Part shown: positions 1 through 8,075 of the stretch, piece by piece
Position numbering within the stretch: position 1 is the stretch's first letter
Layout of the letters: every line of letters starts with the position of its first letter
Assembly (NCBI GenBank): GCA_030248065.1
Contig: JASAMV010006193.1
Span: 1-64,000, forward strand
DNA length: 64,000 nt
Direction: 5' to 3'
Source: Rhynchonema sp. JSB1_4
Lineage: Eukaryota; Nematoda; Chromadorea; Monhysterida; Xyalidae
The notes under the pieces: model-generated
What the model was told of the DNA's origin: nothing
Databases searched by the model: none
What the model saw: the letters and a program-made list of their open reading frames with translations, nothing else
Position numbers and translations under genes: made by a program

Positions 1-356
1 GGGTCGACCCCCCCAGATTTCGGACTTGGGTCATCTATCTATCGTCAACACATTTCGGGTCCCAATCTATCTATCGTCAACACCCTGACCAAGTACTGTA
101 CTACACTGGTTTTCAGCCCTTGAAAATTGGCTGACCGGGCCGAGCCGGGCCGACCTCAAGCCAAAACGGGCCGGGCCGGGCCGACCTGCAGCCCTCCACC
201 GGGCCGAGCCGGGCCGGGCCGGACTTTTAGCCGACCGGGCCGGGCCGACTTTACCCGGCCCGTTTCCGATCTCTGTCCCAGATGCACTACCCCCTACCCG
301 CCCCGATTTTTTCCACCTATGTACCCTACCCGCCCCGCAAAAGTAGCCACAGCACT
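1..356. mobile_element. Truncated nest: GGCC-rich hAT-like MITE inside a CAGTGCTGTGGC element
   Basis: Only right-hand ends are visible. At about 120-275 lie repeats of GGGCCGGGCCGA that finish with a terminus resembling the right end of the MITE at 1504-1978 (CGATCTCTG here, CCACCTCTG there). From 276 to 356 the sequence matches the right end of the family whose inverted end is CAGTGCTGTGGCTACTT, with internal CCCGCCCCG motifs. Bases 1-100 contain a roughly 18-base phrase, TCTATCTATCGTCAACAC, twice. Left ends are outside the window or lost, so no target duplication can be checked. Confidence 0.5.
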
Positions 357-1306
357 GCCCCCTGCCACTGTGGTTCCACTGTCAGACAATGAATGAGTCA
401 TTCCGCTTCCGCTGTTCTCACAACAACAACAAAAAACGTGCACTTGCATTAACGCTGAAACATGAATCTAGCACGTGAGCGAGGGAAAGTTGGAGGAAAC
501 ATTAGCATCGAAACAATAACTAGCACAATTAGCCGATAAACAAGGCAGGACACAGTACCTCTGAAATTCTGAATTTAATTGCCGGCCACGGCCAGCAAGC
601 AGCATGTGGTGACTGGCGTTGAATGGTAAAATGAAGCCGATGTTTCAGTCTTTGTCTGGGTCGTTCTTTTCACAAAAGGATGACCGCCGTTTGCACTGAA
701 ATGAGCCCAATTTGGATCAAACGTGGGTGCTAAACACATGCATTAGAACGTGCTGATAATGCTTCAGATAAAAATTGGAGATACTGCACCAAGATAACGA
801 ATCAGAGCCTGAAAATCGATTGGCCTAATTATCGATTCTGCCAGGTCACGTGAATAACCATTCCAAACTGGAAAAAAGCAGAATGGATGTCATGCAGTTT
901 TTCAAAGCGCACCAACCGCCAGAGGAGGAAAGTGGCTTTCTGTTGAGACTGCCGTTGGAATTTGGAAAAATACGTTGATGAGGCTCGGTATCGGTAAAAA
1001 CCGTTTTTTTCGGTCGGTCCTCCCCGGAAAAATTACCGGTCTTTTGTTTTTCCGAGAACATTTTTTGAGGCCTACAATCACAGGCGGCCAGGGTTTACGG
1101 TATTTTTTCAAAATGTGCTGGTAGCAAGAAGCTAGTAAAATCAAAAATTTAGTAGCTCTTTGCCTCTGAAAAGCCAATTTCCACCTTTTTTGGGCAAAAT
1201 ACAAAATTTAGTAGCTTTTAGGCTACTAAATTTAAAAATTTACTAGCTTTTCAAAAAATTTAGCAGCTAAAAAGCGACTAAATTTGGTTAAAAAATCCAT
1301 GCAGGC
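357..1306. other. Intergenic, no gene seen
   Basis: No supportable gene. Around 995-1060 there are AACCGTTTTTTTCGG-type palindromic patches like those inside the TATACTTGCG element family. Around 1120-1290 lie short palindromes built on TTTAGTAGCTTTTAGGCTACTAAA. These look like fragments of decayed fold-back elements. Confidence 0.5.
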
Positions 1307-1354
1307 CAGTGTAGTGTAGTTCCTGGTCCGGCGCGACGGTTTGTGCACCTTACC

Positions 1355-2270
1355 TACCGTAAAAACCTAAATACAGCCCCCCCCCCCGGAATAGAGCCCC
1401 CCCCCCCCCCCGTAATACAGCCCCCCAAAAAGGGGTCAGTGAATTAATAGAGCCCCCCTAAGTAACAAACACCCCCTATACTGTAGTGTATTAAGGCTTG
1501 ATAGCAGAGGTGGGAATCGGGCCGGCCCGGCCCGACGTTCGGGCCGGGCCGGGCCGGGCCGAGGTTTCCGGCCCGAACGGTCGGGCCGGGCCGGGCCGAC
1601 TTTCCGGAATGTCTGGAGGGGCCGGGCCGGGGGCCGGCCCGAAAAGGCCCGACATGATCCAATTCCAATAAAAAATCGTTATTTTTTAGGCTAAATTTGC
1701 CAAAATTTCTCTCGATTCTGCAAATTAGTACCGACTTCCATGATTATCAGGTATTTTTAAACAAAAACTGTAATTTTTGCACCAAAAAATTGCTTCAAAA
1801 TATCATCAGAAAAAAAACTCGGGCCGAAAAAATCGGGCCGGGCCGGGCCGGGCCGACTTTTTTCCAAGTCGGGCCGGGCCGGCCTTCCCGGCCCGAACTG
1901 TCGGGCCGGGCCGGGCCGACCCCGGACCTCGTCGGGCCGGGCCGGGCCGAGGTAACCCGGCCCGATTCCCACCTCTGCTTGATAGTGGTGTACAGGTACA
2001 TTTATGCACGTTTGTTGTTCGTTCAGAGCACATAATATGCCTCCTATTGACGAATAGACACGAATAAATGCGTACAAGCGAAAAAACATCTTTTCAAACC
2101 CGTTTTTAGGGGTTTTGGGGGGTATTTCTGGGAACAATTTTTCAGGTTCGGGTCAGTGAATTAATAGAGGCCCCCCCAGAATAGAGCCCATCCCCCGGAA
2201 TAGAGCCACCCCAAAATGGGGTCAGTGAGTTAATAGAGCCCCCTTCTATTTAGGTTTTTACATTTTACGG
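1355..2270. mobile_element. TA-flanked MITE (TIR CCGTAAAAACCTAAA), interrupted copy
   Basis: The left end is TACCGTAAAAACCTAAATA; the right end, GGTTTTTACATTTTACGG, is decayed. The interior has C-rich runs and repeated GTCAGTGAATTAATAGAG phrases, the reverse complement of the copies at 3654-4074 and 61584-61997. It is split by the MITE at 1504-1978; removing that insertion and one target copy restores the same arrangement as the other two copies. Confidence 0.8.
1504..1978. mobile_element. GC-rich hAT-like MITE with 8-bp target duplication
   Basis: The inverted ends CAGAGGTGGGAATCGGGCC and GGCCCGATTCCCACCTCTG are flanked on both sides by CTTGATAG, an 8-bp duplication. The interior is arrays of GGGCCGGGCCGA around an AT-rich centre (about 1665-1820). 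Eight-base duplication and a CAGnG-type terminus are the hallmarks of hAT elements. No coding capacity. Confidence 0.88.
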
Positions 2271-2556
2271 AACCCCTTTTTTCCGTGCGGCGGTTACCTA
2301 GTAGTGTACCTCCCTGGGGGGAAGGGGGAAGACTCAAATCCAGAGAAAAAAGTCACTTTTTGAGGTAGAAAATTTGACCGATTCTTGCTCCTTTTTGGGA
2401 AAAATCTCCACATCCACAAAAAGGGTATTTTTGCGACTTTTGAAATCATTGACCTAAAATCACCCATTTTAGGCCTAAAAATGCCCATTTTAGGCCTAAA
2501 ATGCCTATGTTGGGCAAAAATTGAGGCGGTTAGTGCACCTGGCGCGGCGGTTAGTG

Positions 2557-2978
2557 TATACTTGCGTATTTTTCCGCAAAATATATTTTTGGAAAAAAAA
2601 CCGTTTTTTTTTCGGAAAAAAACCGTTTTTTTTTCAAATATTTTTCCAGTACTTAAGGATACCCATGGTCCAAAAACGCCTATTTTGGATAAAATTTTGT
2701 CTGGAAATGGCCTGAAACAGGCTAAAAATGCACCTGGAGATTAAAAAGTGCTCATTTTGAACTGTTTAGCACCGATTTACATTGGTTTTGACAACATCCT
2801 TTCGCAACCTTTGAAAATATTTCGGAAATTTTTGGAAAAAAACGGTTTTTTTCCAAAAGTTGCCACTTGGAAAAATTTCCGGAAAAATAAAAACGTATTT
2901 TTCCGGGCCTCGGAAAAAAAACGGTTTTTTTCGGTTTTTTTCCGAAAAAAACGGTTTTTTTTCCAGGCCGCAAGTATA
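2557..2978. mobile_element. Family C fold-back MITE (TIR TATACTTGCG)
   Basis: The ends TATACTTGCG and CGCAAGTATA are flanked by GGTTAGTG and AGTTAGTG (7 of 8 match). The body is a long imperfect hairpin full of AAACCGTTTTTTTTCGG units. The same family occurs at 7511-7923, 14186-14500 and 15035-15453. Confidence 0.82.
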
Positions 2979-2996
2979 AGTTAGTGTACTAGTGTA

Positions 2997-3443
2997 CAGT
3001 GTTGGAGGTACTCTGGAGGGGGGATACCTACTGTACCGCGCTCGGAGAGGGGGGATACCTACTGTACCAGAGCCGATGGCCTGGGGGTTATGTACCTAGG
3101 GGGGGGGTTGGGGGGTTAGGTTTTGGGGTGAAAATTTTTAATGTGTTTATTATGTGTGGAATCGTGTGAAAACGTAGTATTTGCGCGCGTAGCGCGCGAA
3201 TTTTGGGTAATTTGAGGCAAAAACCACTGATTTCACACTAATTTTGGCCATTTTGGTCAAAAATTGGCACTTTTGAGGCAAAATCGGGGGGATACCTACT
3301 GTACCGGGGTGAAAATCGGGGGGATACCTACTGTACCATGCCAAACATCGGGGGGGATACCTACTGTACCAGGCGAGGGGGGATACCTACTGTACTGGGG
3401 GGGGGCTACCCCCCCCCAAACCCCCCCCCCACCTCCAACACTG
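2997..3443. mobile_element. Family B hAT-like MITE (TIR CAGTGTTGGAGGT)
   Basis: The ends CAGTGTTGGAGGT and ACCTCCAACACTG are flanked by perfect 8-bp copies of CTAGTGTA (2989-2996, 3444-3451). Near both ends the unit GGGGGATACCTACTGTACC is repeated, six copies in all. The centre holds GCGCGCGTAGCGCGCG and a stretch containing AAAATTGGCACTTTTGAGG. Confidence 0.9.
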
Positions 3444-3653
3444 CTAGTGTACGTTGGTCGCGGCGGTTAAATAGTGGAACTTAAGGGGCCCCCCTCCCCC
3501 CCAGGAACTACACTGATGCAGGCGGCACTTGTTGAGCCGTAAACAGGCAAAAACTGCCTAAAAGTTGGTGTTTCGCGTTCGCCCTTGGGAAGAATTCCTT
3601 AAACCTGGCCCGCCACTATTGATATTTGAAAATTTTGGTCTGTTTTTATGATT

Positions 3654-4074
3654 TACCGTAAAAACCTAAACAGAAGGGGGGGGGCTCTATTAACTCACTG
3701 ACCCCATTTTGGGGGGGCTCTATTCGGGGGGGCCTCTATTAATTCACTGACCCGAACCTGAAAAATTGTTCCCAGAAATACCCCCAAAAACCCCTAAAAA
3801 CGGGTTTGAAAGGATGTTTTTTCGCTTGCAACCGCATTTATTCGTGTCTATTCGTCAATAGGAGGCGTATTATGTGCTCTGAACAAACAACAAACGTGCA
3901 TAAATGTACCTGTACACCACTATCAAGCCTTAATACACTACAGTATAGGGGATGTTACTATGGGGGGCTCTATTCCGGGGGGGGGGGGCTCTATTAATTC
4001 ACTGACCCCTTTTTGGGGGGGCTGTATTACGGGGGGGCTCTATTCCGGGGGGCTGTATTTAGGTTTTTACGGTA
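3654..4074. mobile_element. TA-flanked MITE, intact copy
   Basis: The ends TA-CCGTAAAAACCTAAA and TTTAGGTTTTTACGG-TA give a TA target as in Tc1/mariner-type elements. Long G runs alternate with CTCTATTAATTCACTGACC phrases. An internal stretch reads open for about 60 codons in this copy and at 61717, but it is not protein-like and I take it as chance conservation of the repeat. Confidence 0.87.
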
Positions 4075-4439
4075 TTACTGTTGCCGACATCGAGACCAAC
4101 AAGGTTTACATTCGTGACTTTTCCATTAAGTGCCGATTTAATACCGAAATTAATCCCTAAACACCGGTTCTCGGGAACAAAATTCCAAAAATAGATAGAC
4201 CCCCGTTTAGTGCATTTCAGGAAGACAAGAACAAATATTCAAGATGGCCGACTGCTTCTTATCACAAGCATACGGTAGTCACGTGATCTTGCCCATGCGT
4301 TTTGTACAGTGCCGCTCTGTTTGTTAGTGCATAACACACGTGTTGCAAGCGCGCGCACTGGCAGCACTGTGTAGTGGGAGCGTAAAGTCGGGAGCGTAAA
4401 GTCCCTAATAGCATACTGTAAGCCTATAACATTTGGCGG

Positions 4440-4851
4440 CAGTGTAGTTCCTGGTCCGGAGGGGGAACAGGCGGTACCCCTCTTTTTTTCGGAGGGGGAA
4501 CAGACGTCCCCACCTGGGGGGAAGGGGGGGGGGGACGGACCCGGAAGGGGGGGAGGAACCAAATTTGGAGAAAAGTCATTTTTTGAGGTCGAAAATTTGG
4601 CTCATTTTTGCCCCTTTTAGGAAAAAAATCTCAATAAAAAGGGTATTTTGGCGATTTTTGACGACATTCACCTAAAAATCACTCATTTTATGCCTAAAAA
4701 TGCCTATTTTAGGCCAAAATTTGCCTATTTTAGGTAAAAATTGGGGGAGCAGACGTACCCGGAGGGGGAACAGTGGGGCAGGCGTACCATGGAGGGGGAA
4801 CAGACGTACCCGAGGGGGGGACCCCCCCTCCCCCCCCCAGGAACTACACTG
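4440..4851. mobile_element. Family A hAT-like MITE, intact copy
   Basis: The ends CAGTGTAGTTCCTGGTCCG and CCAGGAACTACACTG are flanked by perfect 8-bp copies of TTTGGCGG (4432-4439, 4852-4859). Subterminal repeats GGAGGGGGAACAGACGT occur near both ends; the AT-rich core carries TTTTAGGCC and AAAAATGCCTA motifs. Confidence 0.92.
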
Positions 4852-5105
4852 TTTGGCGGTAATTCAAAATTTTGTTCCTGGCTGACGTGATTGCCAATAA
4901 GTGGGGGTCTATCTATTTTTTTTAATTTTGTTCCCGAGAACCGGTGTTTATCGATTGATTTCGATATAAAATCTGCACTAAATCAAAAAGTCATGAATAT
5001 AAGCCTTATTCGTCTCGATGTCGGCAACTAAATTAGAGCAAAAAAACAAACCAAAAATTTCAAATATCAATAGTGGCGAGCCAGGTTTAAGTACTGCCAG
5101 TGTAC

Positions 5106-5171
5106 TGCAGTGTTGGAGGTGGGGGGGGGGGGGTAGTCCCCCCCAGTACAGTAGGTATCCCCCCTCGCCTA
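5106..5171. mobile_element. Family B left-end fragment
   Basis: This starts with CAGTGTTGGAGGTGGGG, runs through the subterminal GTACAGTAGGTATCCCCCC unit and stops at CTCGCC. The remainder of the element is missing. Confidence 0.6.
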
Positions 5172-5563
5172 TTTGAAAAAAGCGGTGTTTTTTCGGAAAA
5201 ACTTTTTTCAAAAACGTAGATTACTGACCCACTGGGCTGGGCACTATAGTTTCAGGCACGAAGAACAGTCGCTTTCAGCTGTTTTAGGCCTTTTCAGAAC
5301 GATTTTGTAACATATAGGTTCGAACGCTCAAGAAAATTTTTCGCCGTTTTCAGACCTGCATGCTACTGTACCACAGGAGAGCGGCAGATACAACTGTACC
5401 AGGTGGGGCACGCCACTGGCACTGCTACACCCAAAACACCACTCAGTGCTGTGGCTACTTCTGAGGGGGAGATACTGTGCCTTGTGCAGTGTAGTTCCTG
5501 GTCCGGAGGGGGAGATAGCGGACCCTCCGTTTTTTTCGCAGGGGGAGATAGTGTACCCCCGAG

Positions 5564-5955
5564 CAGTGCTGTGGCTACTTTTGCGGGGCGGGTAGGGGGT
5601 AGTGTACCTGGGATTTGGGGGGGGGGAAATCCGGTTTGGGGGGAGGGGGGGAGATTTTCCGGGGCGGGTAGGGTACAACACAAGTTTTTTCGGGTGCCTG
5701 TTTTTAGGTATTGATACTAAAAAGTATATATATCGCGCGCAGCGCGAGATTTTTTGCACTTTTTAGGGTTTTCGGTCGAAATTTGGGCATTTTTGACCGA
5801 AAAATGGGCATTTCGGGGGTAAAAATCGAGGCGGGTGGGGTACCAGGGCGGGGCGGGTAGGGGGTAGGTTACCAGAGCGGGGCGGTAAGGGGGTAGCGCA
5901 CCAGACCGGGGCGGGTAGGGTACCATTGGGGGGACCCCCCCCAGCCACAGCACTG
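5564..5955. mobile_element. Family E hAT-like MITE, intact
   Basis: The ends CAGTGCTGTGGCTACTT and CCAGCCACAGCACTG are flanked by perfect 8-bp copies of CCCCCGAG. Subterminal units GGGGCGGGTAGGG are repeated near both ends, and GCGCGCAGCGCGAG lies in the centre. Confidence 0.92.
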
Positions 5956-6193
5956 CCCCCGAGGGGGGAAGGGGGAAAGACCGAAATTCGGGAAAAGTCA
6001 CTTTTTGCCCCTTTTTGGAAAAAATTCTTCATAAAAAGGGTATTTTGGCGACTTTTGAGAACATTGACCTGAAAATCACACATTTTAGGCCTAAAAATGC
6101 CCATTTTAGGCCTAAAAATGGCCATTTTAGGCAAAAATTGGTGGAGATAGTGTACCCGGAGCGGGAGATAGGGGGATAGTGTACCCGAGGGGG

Positions 6194-7040
6194 CAGTGTT
6201 GGAGGTGGGGGGGGGGGGGGGGTTGGGGGTAGCCCCCCAGTACAGTAAGTATCCCCTTCGCCTGGTACAGTAGGTATACCCCCGAGGTTTGGCATGGTAC
6301 AGTAGGTATCCCCCCGATTTTCACCCCGGTACAGTAGGTATCCCCCGATTTTGCCTCAAAGGTGCCAATTTTTGACCAAAATGACCAAAATTAGTGTAAA
6401 ATCAGTGGTTTTTACCTCAAATTACCCCAAATTCGCGCGCTACGCGCGCAAATACTACGTTTTCACACGATTCCACACATAATAAACACATAAAAGATTT
6501 TCACCCCAAAATCTAACCCCCCCCCCAAACCAGTGTAGTTCCTGGTCCGGAGGGGGAACAGACGTACCCTCCACTATTTTCGGAGGGGGAACAGACGTAC
6601 CTACCTGGGGGGGGGAAGTCCCAATTTGGGGGGGGGACGGAAAAAAGTCATTTTTTGAGGTCGAAAAATTGGACTATTTTTGCCTTCTTTTGCGAAAAAT
6701 CCCCTATAAAAAGGGTATTTTGGCGTTTTTTTGGAGGTTTCACCTAAAGTTTACCTATTTTTGGCCTAAAAATGCCTATTTTAGGCCTAAATTTTCCCAT
6801 TTTAGGAAAAAATTGGGGGAGCAGACGTACCCGGAGGGGGAACAGTGGGGCAGGCGTACCTCGGAGGGGGAACAGACGTCCCCGCGGGGGGGGGGTCCCC
6901 CCCCGTCCCCCCCAGGAACTACACTGCCCCAAACCCCCGCTGGGTACATAACCCCCCAGGCCATCGGCTCTGGTACAGTAGGTATCCCCCCCTCTCCGAG
7001 CGCGGTACAGTAGGTATCCCCCTCAGTACCTCCAACACTG
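6194..7040. mobile_element. Family B element, interrupted by a family A MITE
   Basis: The ends CAGTGTTGGAGGT and ACCTCCAACACTG are flanked by CGAGGGGG and CGCGGGGG (7 of 8). Repeated GGTACAGTAGGTATCCCCC units lie near both ends, and GCGCGCTACGCGCGC lies in the core, as in the copy at 2997-3443 but reversed. Confidence 0.85.
6531..6926. mobile_element. Family A hAT-like MITE, intact, innermost of the nest
   Basis: The ends CAGTGTAGTTCCTGGTCCG and CCAGGAACTACACTG are flanked by perfect 8-bp copies of CCCCAAAC (6523-6530, 6927-6934). GGAGGGGGAACAGACGTACC units are subterminal. Confidence 0.93.
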
Positions 7041-7510
7041 CGCGGGGGGACTCCCCTCCCCCCGGAACTACACTGATAAGCAGCAAAAACACCCATAGGC
7101 ACCACCGTGGTGTCTGTGCTGACATTACTATGTGTCAAAAATACCTTATTTTTGCTTCCCCTATCCTTATACACTGCGGTTCTTTATCGGTTTTTTCCGT
7201 TTTTTTCGGTTTCTTTTTCACGAAATATAAAAAGCCGGTTTTTCCGCCAGTAAGTAACTACTTTCGCGAGAATTCAATTTTTATAGGTTAATATGGCCAT
7301 AAATCGCGTGGAGCGCGCAAATTTTTGCAGCTTTAGTCGATTTTGACTGATTTTTGGCCATTTTGGACCAAAAAAGGGTACTTTTGGGGGGAAATTTTGG
7401 AAAAATTGGGGGAGATACCGTACCAGAGAGGGGGAGATTCTGTACCTCAGCGCGGGGGCCACATACCATACTGGCGAGTGGGAGACACTGTACCTTTGTT
7501 TGGGGAGGGG

Positions 7511-7923
7511 TATACTTGCGGGCCGAAAAAAAGCGTTTTTTTCGGAAAAAAACCGAAAAAAACCGTTTTGTTTCGAGGCCCGGAAAAATACGTTTTTATT
7601 TTTCCGGAAATTTTCCAAGTGGCAACTTTTGGGGAAAAAACGGTTTTTTTCCAAAAATTTCCGAAATATTTTCACAGGTTGCGAAAGGATGTTGTCAAAA
7701 CAAATGTAAATCGGTGCTAAACAGTTCAAAATGAGCACTTTTTAATCTCCAAGTGCATTTTTAGCCTGTTTCAGTCCATTTCCCGACAAAATTTTCTCAA
7801 AAATAGGCGTTTTTAAACCATGAGTATCCTTAAGTAATGGAAAAATATTTGGAAAAAACGTTTTTTTTTCGAAAAAACGGTTTTTTCCCAAAAATATATT
7901 TTGCGGAAAAATACGCAAGTATA
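7511..7923. mobile_element. Family C fold-back MITE, intact
   Basis: The ends TATACTTGCG and CGCAAGTATA are flanked by perfect 8-bp copies of GGGAGGGG (7503-7510, 7924-7931). The internal hairpins of AACCGTTTT and GGAAAAAAC match the copy at 2557-2978 in reverse orientation. Confidence 0.9.
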
Positions 7924-8075
7924 GGGAGGGGTCCCCCACCCCCCCCCCAGCCACAGCACTGACACCACTGCTCCAGTCCTTTCATAAGCATGGAAATAAG
8001 ATTCCCACTTGCATTGTTCGTCTCTTTCAGGAGTAGTGCGCCTGCATGCTTCAAGACAAAAAACCGCTGTCCGTC

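Larger units (their letters stand above)
1307..3515. mobile_element. Family A hAT-like MITE (TIR CAGTGTAGTTCCTGG) broken by nested insertions
   Basis: The element has inverted ends CAGTGTAG...TTCCTGG and CCAGGAACTACACTG and is flanked by the perfect 8-bp duplication ATGCAGGC (1299-1306 and 3516-3523). Its own body is recognisable at 2271-2556 (AAAAAGTCACTTTTTGAGG and TTTTAGGCCTAAAAATG motifs shared with the copy at 4440-4851). The rest of its length is other elements inserted into it: a TA-MITE at about 1355-2270 that itself holds a hAT-like MITE at 1504-1978, a TATACTTGCG element at 2557-2978, and a CAGTGTTGGAGGT element at 2997-3443. No transposase is encoded. Confidence 0.85.
3524..5105. 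mobile_element. Large fold-back element with two later insertions
   Basis: Arms at about 3596-3653 plus 4075-4200 (left) and 4900-5092 (right) are inverted copies. CTTAAACCTGGC pairs with GCCAGGTTTAAG, GCCGACATCGAGACCAACAAGG-like sequence pairs with its complement at 5007-5030, and TCTCGGGAACAAAATT pairs with its complement near 4933. A TA-MITE (3654-4074) sits in the left arm and a family A MITE (4440-4851) sits in the loop. No clear target duplication found. Confidence 0.7.
5487..7075. mobile_element. Family A element, interrupted twice
   Basis: The ends are CAGTGTAGTTCCTGGTCCG and GGAACTACACTG. The flanks (GCCTTGTG left, ATAAGCAG right) do not match, so one edge may have been rearranged. 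Its core at 5964-6185 matches the family A core at 4562-4745. Confidence 0.72.
5444..7961. mobile_element. Family E element (TIR CAGTGCTGTGGCTACTT) hosting a multi-level nest
   Basis: The inverted ends CAGTGCTGTGGCTACTT and CCAGCCACAGCACTG are flanked by perfect copies of ACACCACT (5436-5443, 7962-7969). Inside are a family A element (5487-7075) and a family C element (7511-7923). The family A element in turn contains a family E element (5564-5955) and a family B element (6194-7040), and that family B element contains a family A element (6531-6926). The host's own sequence survives at 5444-5486, 7076-7510 and 7924-7961. Confidence 0.87.

Noticed and set aside
127..396. Gly/Pro/Arg-rich open frames over GGCC repeats (also 1444-2137)
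   Set aside because: They are artefacts of GGGCCGGGCCGA repeats lacking stops in several frames on both strands at once.
3806..3997. Conserved short open frame also present at 61717-61935
   Set aside because: The whole DNA of the TA-MITE is conserved between copies, including non-coding parts; the peptide shows no preference for silent changes and no family resemblance.
5487..7075. A perfect TSD for the outer family A element
   Set aside because: Flanks GCCTTGTG and ATAAGCAG do not match; I report the element without a duplication.
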